Positions 1-11,128 of a stretch of 64,000 nucleotides of DNA are shown in pieces. The position numbers and the translations under genes are program-made. Within the stretch, counting starts at the first letter, position 1. Each line of letters begins with the position of its first letter. The stretch comes from Dipteris shenzhenensis (taxonomy: Eukaryota > Polypodiophyta > Polypodiopsida > Gleicheniales): the NCBI GenBank assembly GCA_047967505.1, contig CM106540.1; one strand, written 5' to 3'. The notes under the pieces were generated by a model. The model was not told where the DNA came from and made no database searches. It saw only the letters and a program-made list of their open reading frames with translations.

Positions 1-3000
1 AAAAAGAATATATCAACCGAAGTATTTTTCATCTCTTGTTTAACACGAGATGCACAAATGTTTCTAATGGATGAAAATCACGTTTTAGTGCAAATCGTCA
101 ATTCCGAGCATTTTAAACCTTTTTCGGACCTCAGAGCATCGTATTCGGTGTCTCTTGGGTCGATTAGGAGGTTTTGGCCCACTCCGAATGCGCTGTCGAT
201 GTAAAAATCATCACAGAAAATCATCTTTTGAAGATCACATATGTCAGACATAATAAAAGAAAAAGATTTTGAATGACTTATTTTATCTTTTTACATGGTT
301 TTTGATATTTTTCCAACGTTATGTTGGTCCTCTTCTGATTGATCGAGAGCCTATTTTTCTAAATCTAAAAGGCCCCAAAATGAGCTCCCTTTTTTCCTAA
401 TGATGTAACACTTGATGGAACCTTCATTAAATTGAGAAGCCCAAGAAAACATTAAACCAACTTCCACTGTTGAGGTATGGGTTGATGGTTCAAATGGGCT
501 CCTCTTGGGTCAAAGAAACAAATCAGATGAGGAGCTATTTACATGGCTATCTGTGCACATGTCCCGACATTGCCCTTGTACCGCTTGTCAACATACCGTT
601 TGTGTTGTAATAGGCTAGGACAACCTATTAAACAAAACCATTGCATAGTCTCATATTTTCAAGATCCAATCTTTTCACCGAGTATGATCTCTTTGTTCGT
701 GATTAGTGTCACAAAAGTAGCATCACACACTATTGCATATAAAGTAGGTAAAATTACGCACAAATTGAACTAAATAAAGTCTCTCTTTTTACAGTTCAAA
801 TTTGAGAATTTAAACACTTACACAATATCACTATGGAAAAAAAGCATGCAAAAAAGGGACGTAAATGTAATAGTATTTTCATACGCAATTTTGAAATGCC
901 AATATATACACGATTCTACAAAACACAATACATAGTCCTTCTGGTTTGCTAATAAAGTCAAAGGAATTGAAAAGTTAGTCAATTTCAATACAATGATATT
1001 CCAAAAAAAAGGAAACTTTTGGTATACCACACAACCAAAAATTATACATACAATCTCTCACTCTGTGAGTGCATCCTCTTTTATATGAACACCAATTATG
1101 TCATTATGATTAAGCTCATTGTCTTAATTGAATGACAAAGTGGATAATCCATCCTCCTCATTACTATCAACAAGAATATTCGCATCATCCTTATTAAGAG
1201 CTAATGCTCCTTCCATTTGTAATCGTGTGCATCAAGAGGAGGAGCCAACAAGATGTGTGGCATAGGATGGAACTTTCTCAAAGAGGATGCCTTTTCTTTT
1301 TCCTTAAGCATCCATTATTTATAAGTTGAAAACCATTAACAAGTATGTAAGATCAAGAATACCCAATCGTGGCTACTTTTTGGTAGCTCTTCTTGCACTG
1401 ATCTTTTTTGGACATGCAAATAATTCATGACCATATTTTCCTTTTAATGGACTAGCAGTTGTAGTCCTAACAATGGAAGTCACTTGCCCTTGCATGGAAT
1501 TTTGATTTTCTACCACTTTTGCGATCCAAAATGGAGGTCCTCTTTAGCAAGAGTTGCAATGATGGAACCTACCCACATTTCACTAAGCTCTTCTTGTATT
1601 TGGCAAGATCATCTTGCACCGAGGTACATCTCTCATGCAGGGACGTTGATTAAAGCTTCTATCTAAGGTGGTAGAACTTGTACACGATCCTGAAGGTGTA
1701 CAAGATGTTGGCTATACAAAAGGATTACACAAAGTAAAAGTATTACTCCTGGACTGATTAAGAATGAGGGCTTGTTCTTCAAAGAAAGTATTTCATAACA
1801 CTCCAATGTCCCTCCTCCTAAAGTATGTTTTTGCCTTCTTAATCAAACTTCTCTTCTCAAACATGCACCTTGTTTTTGCCTTCTTAATCAGACTTCTCTT
1901 CTCAAACATGCACCTTTAATAGCCAACTACCCTTCTATTGCTACCAGTCAACATGCTCTTATTGTTGGGTTTCAGGCTACGCTGCCCTTTTTATCTTAAT
2001 GGCTACCTCAAACATCAACAGACACAAATTGGACTAAGAGAGAAGCAATGGGGGGACTCAGTGATGGGCTCACTATTGGCTGAGAGATTTGCCAATGGTT
2101 TGTGACAACATACAATGATTGAACAGCAGAGATGCTAAAGGCGATGAAGGGATTGTGGCAAACTTGTCGTCATATTCTTGACGATGGAGGTGGAGATGTG
2201 GATAATGATATTGCTTTAGCTACTTTCAGCCCACGGAAAGCTACTTCTTTGTCATATCCATGGTGATTATCCATCCATAGGATTTGATCCTGATAGAGAT
2301 TCAAAAGGAAGAATGCTAGGAGAGATACAGAATGCAGCCCAAAATAGTACTATGATAGAGGGATTGGGGGAGAGCAAAGCGGAAGAGGGGTAGGGGGGGT
2401 GGGGGAGGGACTGAGAGAGAGAGAGAGGGGTGCAGTCTCTAAGTGGGCATCAATACCCATGACGAATACAAGCAAAGCCATAATCCGATACATATAGGGA
2501 CATCCCTAGACTCATGGGGCAGTGATAACACTGTGATGGTCACCCGTAATTCAAGCCTAAGGTGGGGGTCAATGATGCAAGAGGTTGTGGTGACACAAAG
2601 CCAGTGATGGGGCACTGATGGGTGTCGGTGTGTGTGGTCCGTTGTGGTCTCCTAGATATGGTCCTCCTACGAACAACTGCCACTATCACTCTTGTCAACC
2701 ATGCCCCCGAGCTGGGAAGAATGGAAGGAAGGTCCTCTAATCTATGCCTCAACCCGCTGGCGGGTCGACCGTGTCTCTTGCTCTAGTCCTCGAATCCCTG
2801 AGCCCTAATGGTTAGTATTGTTAGCCTGAAAGAACTCAATGATCAAGAGTAGTCTGGTTGTACACCCTGATCGCACCTATGTGTCCTGAGCAAACGTTCC
2901 ATGTGTCAATAGGCCTCATGGATAAAGGCCGCCAAGCATCTTTGATCTGGGTATGACAAGAGACTAGACGGGTCCGAAGCCGTCCTTGAAAAGACAGCCA

Positions 3001-3281
3001 AAGCGACCTCTGATCTCATAGTATACCGGGCATCAAAGCAAAATGCTCCCTGCCACGATCTCCTAATGGTCACATAAGTGTAGATGTGACTCTCCACCTG
3101 TCCACTATCAATACGAACGTGGAACTATCCAATCGATATCCTCAAGAAGCAAGGGAGATGGATCCGTGTGTATTCGGGTGAATCGATGAATCGGTTTGCT
3201 GAAATCCGCAAGCAATGGTCTCTGTAGAAGATGAGCTTCACCGGGAGCTCGTGGGGTGCCAACTAGGCCAGAAAGAGAGAC
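1..3281. other. Intergenic DNA, no gene recognised
   Basis: I see no ORF with a recognisable domain and no tRNA or rRNA. The only composition feature is a G-rich purine tract at about 2364-2430 (runs of G, then GA dinucleotides). The short ORFs here have no repetitive or family-like protein features and look like chance frames. Confidence 0.6.
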
Positions 3282-3309
3282 AAAGAAAGAAAGAAAGAAA
3301 GAAAGAAAG
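3282..3309. repeat. (AAAG)n microsatellite
   Basis: About seven consecutive AAAG units read directly from the sequence. Confidence 0.9.
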
Positions 3310-3840
3310 TATATTAATGTCCATGGGAGACCAACAGGTCTATGGGACAGCAAAAAACCCATCTAGTACATCTGCTTAGGGGAGGGGCCATAGCAACTCC
3401 CAAGGAGTGAGAAACTCCGTTATTTAGAGTATCTATATAGTATCTGAAAGCATAATCGGCCATACATCAGTTTAAGACTGAAAGTCTTTTGGTTTTGATT
3501 TTAACCTCTTTGATAATTGTTATACCTTCACGGCATACTGTCCATTTTTCTTCTTTCCTAGCAGTCTTGGCGTTGGCTAATTCTGTTGCCTTATTCTTCA
3601 ATTGGGCTCGTGTGAGTTCCTCGGCTATCCATACCTTGGTCCCTTTCAGCTTGGCAGATTGTCGGATAAGTTCGATCCATCAATTGAGTGTCGTATATTA
3701 ATTGTTCAATCATCACCCTCTTCGTCAACCTTCAATTCAATGTCGGGCATGGCTACTTTGACATGTGCTAAAGTCTCATTGAAAGAATCCTCCTCTTTGT
3801 ACCAATCTTCAGGGAGCCTCCCCTATTCTAATCTTCAGTA

Positions 3841-3966
3841 CACAGGTATAAGGAAGCTGGAGAACTGTGTAGATTGGAGAGAGAGAGAGAGAGAGAGAGA
3901 GATTTTAGGAACTGTGGGTAGTGGAACGTGCACAGGTATAAGGAAGCAGGAGATCTGTGTAGGTTG
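3841..3966. repeat. 36-bp direct repeat flanking a (GA)n microsatellite
   Basis: A 36-bp stretch beginning cacaggtataaggaag occurs at 3841-3876 and again at 3931-3966 with few changes. A (GA)n run at about 3876-3902 lies between them. This is probably a local duplication, with no coding sense. Confidence 0.85.
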
Positions 3967-4611
3967 AGAAGTGCAGAAGAAATGTGAAACCAAATGTGAG
4001 GTACAATGCATGTGAGGGCTGACTTATATTGCCCCCTCATTGCTCCAGTGCCACACCTGCTAAACCCCTGCTAACTTGGAGGAACAGAACTTGAGATAGC
4101 AACAAGAGTTGAAAGTCAAATATAAAAGGAGGCATTTGGAGCCTCATAAGGCAGCCCACGCAAGGCTGCCCTTAAGATCTGAGAAGTCTTTCTAGTAAAG
4201 GACACTCCCCTAGACTCGCCTCCCAAAAACTGGGAGGCTTCAAGTCTGCCAAGCTGCGATTGGTATAACTTGCACCACAGGATAGAGGCCTACCACAGGT
4301 ACATGCCACGTTGCTTTGAAGAAATTTGGCATGTCCCGTTCAGGTTAAAGGCTTCTTTGCAAACAAGAATGCCTAGGACTCCTCTAGCTGTTAGAGGTGT
4401 TAGAGGTGCATCAACTGTCTCTGACTCAGAAGCTCTCCACTCACACCTTCAACACAGGAAAAAATTTCGATATGGAGGTAAACGTGTTACAAAATGTGGA
4501 CTTGAAATTACTGCTATCAGTTCTCTCTCAACTTCCCTTTGCTGGTATTGATCTTCCTGAGCTGACTTTTACAAGAGCCATCATGAGTTGAATGACTGAC
4601 GAGCAACATAC
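3967..4611. other. Intergenic spacer, 3' flank of the 4.6-5.9 kb gene
   Basis: No coding feature is recognisable. Relative to the minus-strand gene at 4612-5898 this stretch is downstream, so it should contain the 3' UTR and polyadenylation region. I could not place a convincing AATAAA-like signal. Confidence 0.45.
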
Positions 4612-5898
4612 CTAAAGCTCAGAGGACGTCTGTGACTTGGAAGGCCCATAGTTTTGTAACATCTCCTTGGCAACTTGCACAAGACCTTGAAAGTCGGCTG
4701 CTCCTAATTGCAAAGCATCCCTTAGAATATCTCCACTGACTATCTCCGTCTGCATGGCCAGCACAAAATCTTGAAGTGCTCCCTGAGAAAGTAGAAAGCA
4801 TGTTAGACAATCTCCAGATCCAAATTCGATCAAAACATATAACAGAGATTATCAAACAGCTTTCCAACTTTGTTCAAGATGCTTAACCGGAATTCATTTC
4901 CCCAGCCCATTGAAAATAAGTGTGGCATTAGGATACTTCATTGCACTTTTCGTTTGGCCAGAAAGCAAGAATATTTTGTATCTTTGTTTGTTTTTCTGTA
5001 CAACGTTGCAGGTCGTTGCACTCACCGGGTGATCAAACACGTTCAGCAACTTTTCAACAGCTGACTTTGCAATTAGAAATATTCGGCCATAATTGGTCGA
5101 AATCCATCTCAGTCGATCCAAATCAGAAGGCAATTGCAACAACTCTCCAACCGAAGATTGAACCTCGTTGATCAGCCTCAAGATGTCTAAGATTTGTGAA
5201 GGGTCCAAACTTCTCCATGAATAATTGACGAGGTAATCCCAGCCCATGGACCCGGCGTTCTTCCAGAACAAAATGACATTATCAAAAGAAGCAACGATAC
5301 CCCTGATTCGTTCAGCACCTGCAAGATTGTTTGGCAGAGTCAATACATTTCAGCCAATGCTTAGAAGTTGCTCAGGGAAATGTCTAGGAAATTTTGGTCC
5401 CAAAATGCCTTTAAAAATTTATGATTATACATAAAACTGCTTTATAGAAAGTTTCAGTTCTCGAACTCCAGAATTTCAAAGAACGAATGAATAATAAATT
5501 GACCATGATGGCGAGATATTCTTTAGCACTAACAAAATACGTAAAGCTGCTTTATAGGAAGTTTCAGTTCTCTCACTCCAAACGAGAAATTTCAGAGAGC
5601 TAGTGAATGATAAATTAACCACGATGGCAGGATATTATTTCAGATAGCTAGCAGATGAGCGGAACTGACAAAAAAAAAGCGCACCTTGAGTATCACTACG
5701 CAGCAATCTGTGATTAATGATTCGATGAAGCAGAGAGCGGAGCAGAGAGCGGGCGGTCTGCCAATTGAGAAAGATGGAGCCGGGTTGTGGACGCCGATGC
5801 TGGTGCTGCTGGTGCTGGGACGAAGCCGCAGAGGCGAGGGGAGTTGAGGAGAGGGAGCAAGCGAGCAGGAGGAAGAAGAACAGTAGAGTTGGCGCCAT
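4612..5898 (-). CDS. Predicted secreted plant protein of unknown function, three exons
   Basis: The CDS joins exon 1 5898-5685, exon 2 5318-5026 and exon 3 4782-4612. Both introns (366 and 243 bp) have GT-AG ends, and phases agree (1 then 0), giving 225 residues. The start at 5898 is chosen because it opens directly on a signal peptide: a short N-region, a Phe/Leu-rich core at residues 5-13 and an Ala-rich cleavage region near residue 24. A His/Gln-rich linker (about 27-38) follows. The remainder is mostly helical and leucine-rich, with WDYLVNYSWRS near residues 99-109 and an acidic/hydrophobic C-terminus. The pattern resembles an uncharacterised plant secreted or membrane protein family recalled from memory, without a search. 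An in-frame ATG lies 16 codons upstream. It is the only intact host gene seen here. A TATA-like ATATAA (minus strand) lies about 360 bp upstream, which is weak. Confidence 0.8.
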
Positions 5899-6874
5899 TG
5901 CCAGGGTGATCGTGGAAGGTCTAGTGCAGAAGGTGGGGGGCGCCATAGCCAATCTCGAGGTCGATCTCCATGTTGAAGATGGAGAGAAGCCATAGCTTAA
6001 TAAGGCGCCATAGCCCTCATAAAGGGTCCCGTGCTCCACACTCCTTGCCACCCTGGATTCCCACCTGGCTTCCACGTCCTCACTCACGCATTCGACCTTC
6101 CGCTCGGCCTGTGATGAGCGCGCGATCTTGCCCGTCCATGAGCCTTGACTATTCTGAATTTTTCTTCTCCTTCCCATCCCCAACTCGAGATTACCTTTCG
6201 GTTCTCCTCAACATTGGCTCCAGAGTTGCCCCTGCGAGGCATGTAACTGGTTCGTTATATTGTGTAAACAGCCTACAATGTCAGTTCACACCACCCCCGC
6301 CCGCCCATACTCCTTTGGAGACTCGCCCGCCACGTGTGCTGGTTCACACGATTCAACGGTCAAGTTTTATGCAGAGGTTTGCCATTCAATTGCACCAACG
6401 TTTGGTTGGTGGCGTGGACAAAGGAAATTCTATGTGTCAGGCGGCACAACTTCAATCCCTCCTCAGTGCTGTTTACGGGAAAACTCTTCCAGTTGCCCAC
6501 TCAGTGGGCGACGGACAAAACTTTTTGCAGTCAGAGTCCATGCCCATGTTACTTATTCTTCCAAGTAGGACAACAAACATTCCCATCACTTTTTGAGGAT
6601 AGTCAAGCCGGTGGTGTCAACCTCCCTTAAGAACACCTCCCCATGCTGTTGTCAGGGCTAAAAGTCCAGTAGTTCTCTACCCAGCCAGCATTGCAAAAGC
6701 AATCCCCCATGAAGACTTTCCTTCTTTCACTGTAGTATTTAATGACGCTTGAATGCATGTTATGCAGGTAGTTTCACCACCAGCATCAACGTCAAATTAT
6801 TTGGGCCAATCATAATGCCGCTTGGACATTGCAAGGCTGGGCTAGAGTGCTAAGATTTGTGGATATGGCAAACC
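5899..6874. other. Upstream region of the secreted-protein gene, no further gene
   Basis: Frames in this interval are GC-richer near 5900-6200 (5' UTR and promoter of the minus-strand gene) and show no domain. The 208-residue frame at 5970-6596 lacks family features and runs antisense to the gene's leader. I treat it as chance. Confidence 0.5.
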
Positions 6875-7223
6875 CAATGCCAATAGAAGCCAAATGCCTC
6901 AAGCATTGACACCGTCCATGGGCATATGCATCAAATATCTCATCCAAGACAGCATAGCACTATCAGTGCATCAACTGCAATGTGTCACTGCTGTCCCTCA
7001 ACATAAAATAGCATTTGTGTGCTAAACATCCATTAATAAAGCATCCCGCAAGGCAATCTTGACCTATCAGCGCATCCAACAAGAATCGCAATGCATCCAA
7101 ATGGCCTGTAAAGTATCCACTGCAACCTAATGCAAACCACAAATGAGCGCACATGGCTCAGACTGCAACCAGAGTGATATGGAGAAGGTAAATCCAAAAA
7201 ATCATGGCCCCACGGCAATGATT

Positions 7224-7571
7224 TGATGGAATGTAATGCTCAGTCCTTCTTCGATTCCCCAGAATCATCATCTTGAGGGAAGGCCTACTTCATGATGTTG
7301 ATCTTGAGGGAAGGTGTTGAGAGTTCATGCTCAACATCATGTGATCATGTGTGCATAGCACCATCACGTGATCATATGTGCATAGCACTAACCTTATAGA
7401 GTGCTATAAAGGAAAGGGTTAGATCCCCTAACCCTAACCCTAAAAGGGTTTGTATATATTCTATTTTTTCAACTAATTCTAGTGTACAGTTAGTCATTTG
7501 TGGTGTGCTCTCTAGCTGTGCGCTCTCTCCTCATCTCCACTCTTCTCCTCTCCCCTCTTCATATTTTGTCA
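7224..7571 (+). repeat. 5' LTR of the young copia (348 bp)
   Basis: It begins TGATGGAATG and ends TTTTGTCA, matching 14248-14611 apart from two substitutions and one 16-bp duplication. The primer-binding site follows immediately. Confidence 0.95.
7336..7460 (+). promoter_or_regulatory. LTR promoter: G-box repeats, TATA and telomere-like motifs
   Basis: Two 26-bp direct repeats (7336-7361 and 7363-7388) lie upstream, the second holding a CACGTG G-box at 7365-7370. TATAAA follows at 7405-7410. Three CCCTAA units occupy 7426-7443 next to an inverted GGGTTAG at 7416-7422, and TATATATT is at 7453-7460. CCCTAA-type teloboxes and G-boxes are known plant promoter motifs; their use here is inferred from position in the LTR. 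The same arrangement recurs at +7024 in the 3' LTR. Confidence 0.6.
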
Positions 7572-7583
7572 TGGTATCAGAGC
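7572..7583 (+). other. Primer-binding site (initiator-Met tRNA)
   Basis: TGGTATCAGAGC immediately follows the 5' LTR. This is the classical plant LTR-retrotransposon site complementary to the 3' end of initiator methionine tRNA. Confidence 0.95.
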
Positions 7584-9990
7584 TTCCTTGTCTTCCGCTG
7601 AGACATTGTGATTCTTGAGAGTGTGAGAGAGATTGTGAGATTTGAGAGTTTTTTTCTTGAGTGATCTTCTCTTCCGTTGAGAGAGACTTCCGTTCACTTG
7701 AGAGATTCTTGAGAGTGATTGAGAGATTGAGTGTTTTCATTCTTTCATTCCGTTGATGAGAGAATTCTGTCCATGAGAGTCCCATCTTTCTTATCTCTGT
7801 GAGAGAGAGTTCTTATCTTTGTATGAGAGAGTTCACGAGAGTATAAGGAGTGATCTCTACTCCTTTAATAGAGCCAATGCCCCAGCCATCCTAGCTCTTA
7901 GTCCAACTACAGCACCTGCTACAACTATTTGCAGCGCGACCAAGCGCCTCTACAACAAAACCAGCGCCATGCTCAGCTGCCTCTATCGGAGTTCAAGCTC
8001 GGCCTCCATAGTACTTACTCTTGCAACAAGCAACAGCCTTCAATAATCTCCATGGCTTCCCGAGAAGCAAAGAAGCAACGCTCCATAGCGCGAACGACCA
8101 TGCAACTCCAACATCTTCAACGGCACAAGCACGAGCGACTTGATTAGCGCCTCCAACAAGCTCCATTGCCCACTTTAGCAGCTACCATCAACTCACAAGG
8201 GCTCCAAGAATCTCCAGCAAGCTTCACGCTCGGTTCTCAACCTCTCTAGCGCCACCTCCGAACCACTCAGCGACTAACTGCAGAGGCGCCACAGACTGCT
8301 TGGAGCGTACTTTTAATGTCAACGAAGGCTTCGTCTGGGAGTCCATCTTTCAGCTGCAAGAGAAGCGAGTCGGAATCCCAACTGAAAGACCAACCTTTCT
8401 TGTCCGGTCGCTTTTTTGGACATTGAGAGGCAGAATGTTTGCAGCAATGATGCAACGGTCCTGAGCGACGGAGGAGCATCCGGGTTGACAGTACTACAAG
8501 GCGTGGCTCCGGGCTCCAACGGCCTCCAGCAAGCCAACGGACAGCGACGCGCTCCAGCCTCCACAACCACCAGCCGCTCCCATAGCCTTCCAAGCGTGAG
8601 GCGACGCATCTACTCCATCGACTTCAAGACGCCACCTCCAAACGGCATCGACAGAAATCCGCAGGGAGACGGAATCTCGAAGATTCCGTCAGAATCTCCG
8701 AAAGATTCCGGTGGCTCACCTTGCAACACGTGGCAGATAGGACCTAACCAGGCTAAGGTACAGTCAACCCCTAGTTAGGTGGTTTGATCCCAATTGTGCC
8801 ACGTGGCAACGCCATCTTATCTGCCACGTCAGCTGACACATCACCGACTACCACGTCATCACCGACTGCCATGTCAGCACTGCCACGTCATCTGCCACGT
8901 CAGCACTACCACGTCATCTGCCACATCAGCACTGCCATGTCATCTGCCACATCAGCACTGCCACATCATCAGGCCATGTCATCAGTGCCACGTCACCCTG
9001 CTGACATCATCTGTGCCACCTCAGCACTGCCACCTCAGCAGTCCAGTCAGCACTGACCCTCTGCAGGCACAGTCCCCTGCCAGGCACACTGTGCACACAC
9101 TGCATGTGCACACTCCTGCCACCTCAGCACAGAGCTTCACTGGCACACCTCTTGCTAAGCACAGTGCCACATCATCACTGGATGTGACTCACAGTGACAC
9201 ATCATCATTGAGCACCATTTGCACTCCTTTTGCCCCTCCACCTAGATCAAGTCATATCTCTTGATCCAGGAAGAATTTGAGGGTGCTCCAAAAAAGAAAG
9301 TCGCTCGATTTTTCATGCTCTACGCGCTCGTTACATCACGCGCACATTTCGGCACAAGTTACACTCACATTTGAGCCTCGACACCAAAAACACTTCCTTC
9401 ACGCACATTTGCCTCTACATCGACGCATCTGACCCAGCACTTAAAAAGAACAAAGGAAAAGGACTTATTTGCTGCTTTTTCATCGATCGACGGTTGGTTT
9501 AGATCTAGATCAGAGTAGACTAGATCGCCATAGAGGGGACGCTTTGAATTCCCCAAGTTGCCAATCTAAGCCATGCCCGAAATTCCCGACTAGTACCTAC
9601 TCGGAGTCAGTCCATACGCTTACATCCGATTTCACATCATTACATTACCTGAAACCTTACGTTCATCAGTTCAGTGAGCAGACTTTAGAGTTCAGAGGCA
9701 TTGCAGATTGATTCAGTGGGCAGATAGCACTTGATTTCACACACACATGCCACCATTGTAAAGCCTATTTGGCTATCTCACGGCATCGTGCACATCATTT
9801 TTTCAGCCTTGTAAAGCCTCTTGGCTATTCCCGGCATCATTGCCACAAGCCTTGTAACACAGGTCAGATCTTATTTACTGCAGTTCTATCTTCACCGACG
9901 GTACAGAGATTTCACTTGGCATCTTCAGTGTATTTGCAGTTGATTCATACAGAGTTTTCCAGGACACTTTTTGAGTACATTGTTTGCACC
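7584..9990 (+). other. Long untranslated leader of the young copia
   Basis: About 2.4 kb lies between the primer-binding site and the Gag start. It contains a GAGA-rich stretch (7600-7830), a middle section with no domain in any frame, and an ACGTCA-rich repeat (8805-9060). The several 60-150-residue frames here change composition with the repeats and show no protein family. Confidence 0.6.
8805..9060 (+). repeat. Degenerate minisatellite of TGCCACGTCA-like units
   Basis: Short variants of tgccacgtcatc and tgccacatcagcac alternate for roughly 250 bp within the leader. Many contain the ACGTCA core, the reverse complement of the TGACGT bZIP site. Confidence 0.75.
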
Positions 9991-11128
9991 ATGTCGACTA
10001 GCAACCTCAATCTGGAGGCATCTGCTAAGTTAGACAACTCCAATTACGGTACATGGAAATACCGAATGGAGACCATTCTTGTGCTTCAGGACAAATGGGA
10101 GTATGTCGATGGATCCATACCTAGACCATTGGCCGATCTAGCCACCAGTAGCTCTACTCCATCTGTTGTCACAGCACCAGCAACGGGATCTACATCGGGA
10201 TCTACATCTACACAAACAGTTTCCGCACCAGTAGTAGATCCTGCCATTGCCCGAGCTCAAGCAGAATGGGATAAGAAAGACAAGTATGCCTATCACCTGA
10301 TCAAGCAGAATGTGCAAGATGTCATGCTAGGACAGCTCAACACAGTCAAGACATCAAAAGAAGCATGGGATATGTTCAGCTCTCTACGAGTCCAAGAACA
10401 CATCCAAGATTCTCACCCTGAGAAACCAGATCAACCAGAGTTTCCGCAACAGCAGTGAAACCGGTCATGCTTATGTACTCCGCATCAAAGACTACAACAA
10501 TCAACTTGCAGCAACAGGAGAGACTATGAATCCCGCAGAAATGGTTCAAGTAATCCTGAATGGACTAGGAGAAGGATATGAGAATCTAGTCCAGAGTATT
10601 GCCATCCAACGGCAAATTCCAACACTAGAAGAACTTCAGTCAGTTCTACTTGGTGAAGAACTCAGGACTCAGGCCATTCAAGCACGTAAAGGTCATTCTA
10701 ATGATCAGGCATTCACAGCTTCAGACAGAAGCAGAGGCAAAGGCAAAAACAGAGGTAAATCATATCAGAAAAGTGGTCATCATCAACAAAGTCAAAATCA
10801 GCATCAGCATCAACATCATCCTCAGCAACACCAAAATCAGCAAAGAGGGAATCATTCCAACCGAGGAAGATTCCAAGGATGAGGGAATGCATCCACCAAT
10901 GTGTCAAACATTCAATGCAACTATTGTCACAAGTTTGGACACTATGAAAGAGATTGCCGCAAGAAGCAGTATGACCAAGGCGGTCAATCCAGCAGTAATC
11001 GAGGGAATTCCCGAGGAAGAGGAAATCATCGTGGTGGACATTCTAGTCACAGTCATTTTGCAAATGAACATGGGAATATGTTTCTTGCAAGTGAGGAATT
11101 GCATCAGACTGATACACAATGCACCTAG
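9991..11128 (+). pseudogene. gag: Copia Gag, broken by a frameshift and an in-frame TGA
   Basis: Gag forms the RNA-packaging particle. The start at 9991 (MSTSNLNLEA) is chosen over an upstream in-frame ATG at 9769 because it opens the typical copia Gag N-terminus, including YGTWKYRMETIL. The frame shifts near 10380-10400, and the later part (UBN2-like region, then a basic Gln/His/Arg-rich stretch) is in another frame. A TGA at 10880-10882 interrupts that frame before the zinc knuckle CNYCHKFGHYERDC (CX2CX4HX4C). The gag frame ends at 11128, overlapping the pol ATG. Both lesions look simple, and the LTRs are almost identical, so the damage is recent or was carried by the parent copy. Confidence 0.85.

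Noticed and set aside
5635-6183. 182-residue frame as one unbroken protein
   Set aside because: It is exon 1 plus intron read through. The GT-AG boundaries and phase give a better spliced model starting at 5898.
5970-6596. 208-residue plus-strand ORF
   Set aside because: No domain, lies antisense to the gene's leader, and composition follows the GC-rich promoter.
8794-9264. 156-residue His/Pro/Ser-rich ORF
   Set aside because: Produced by the ACGTCA minisatellite; several frames are open for the same reason.
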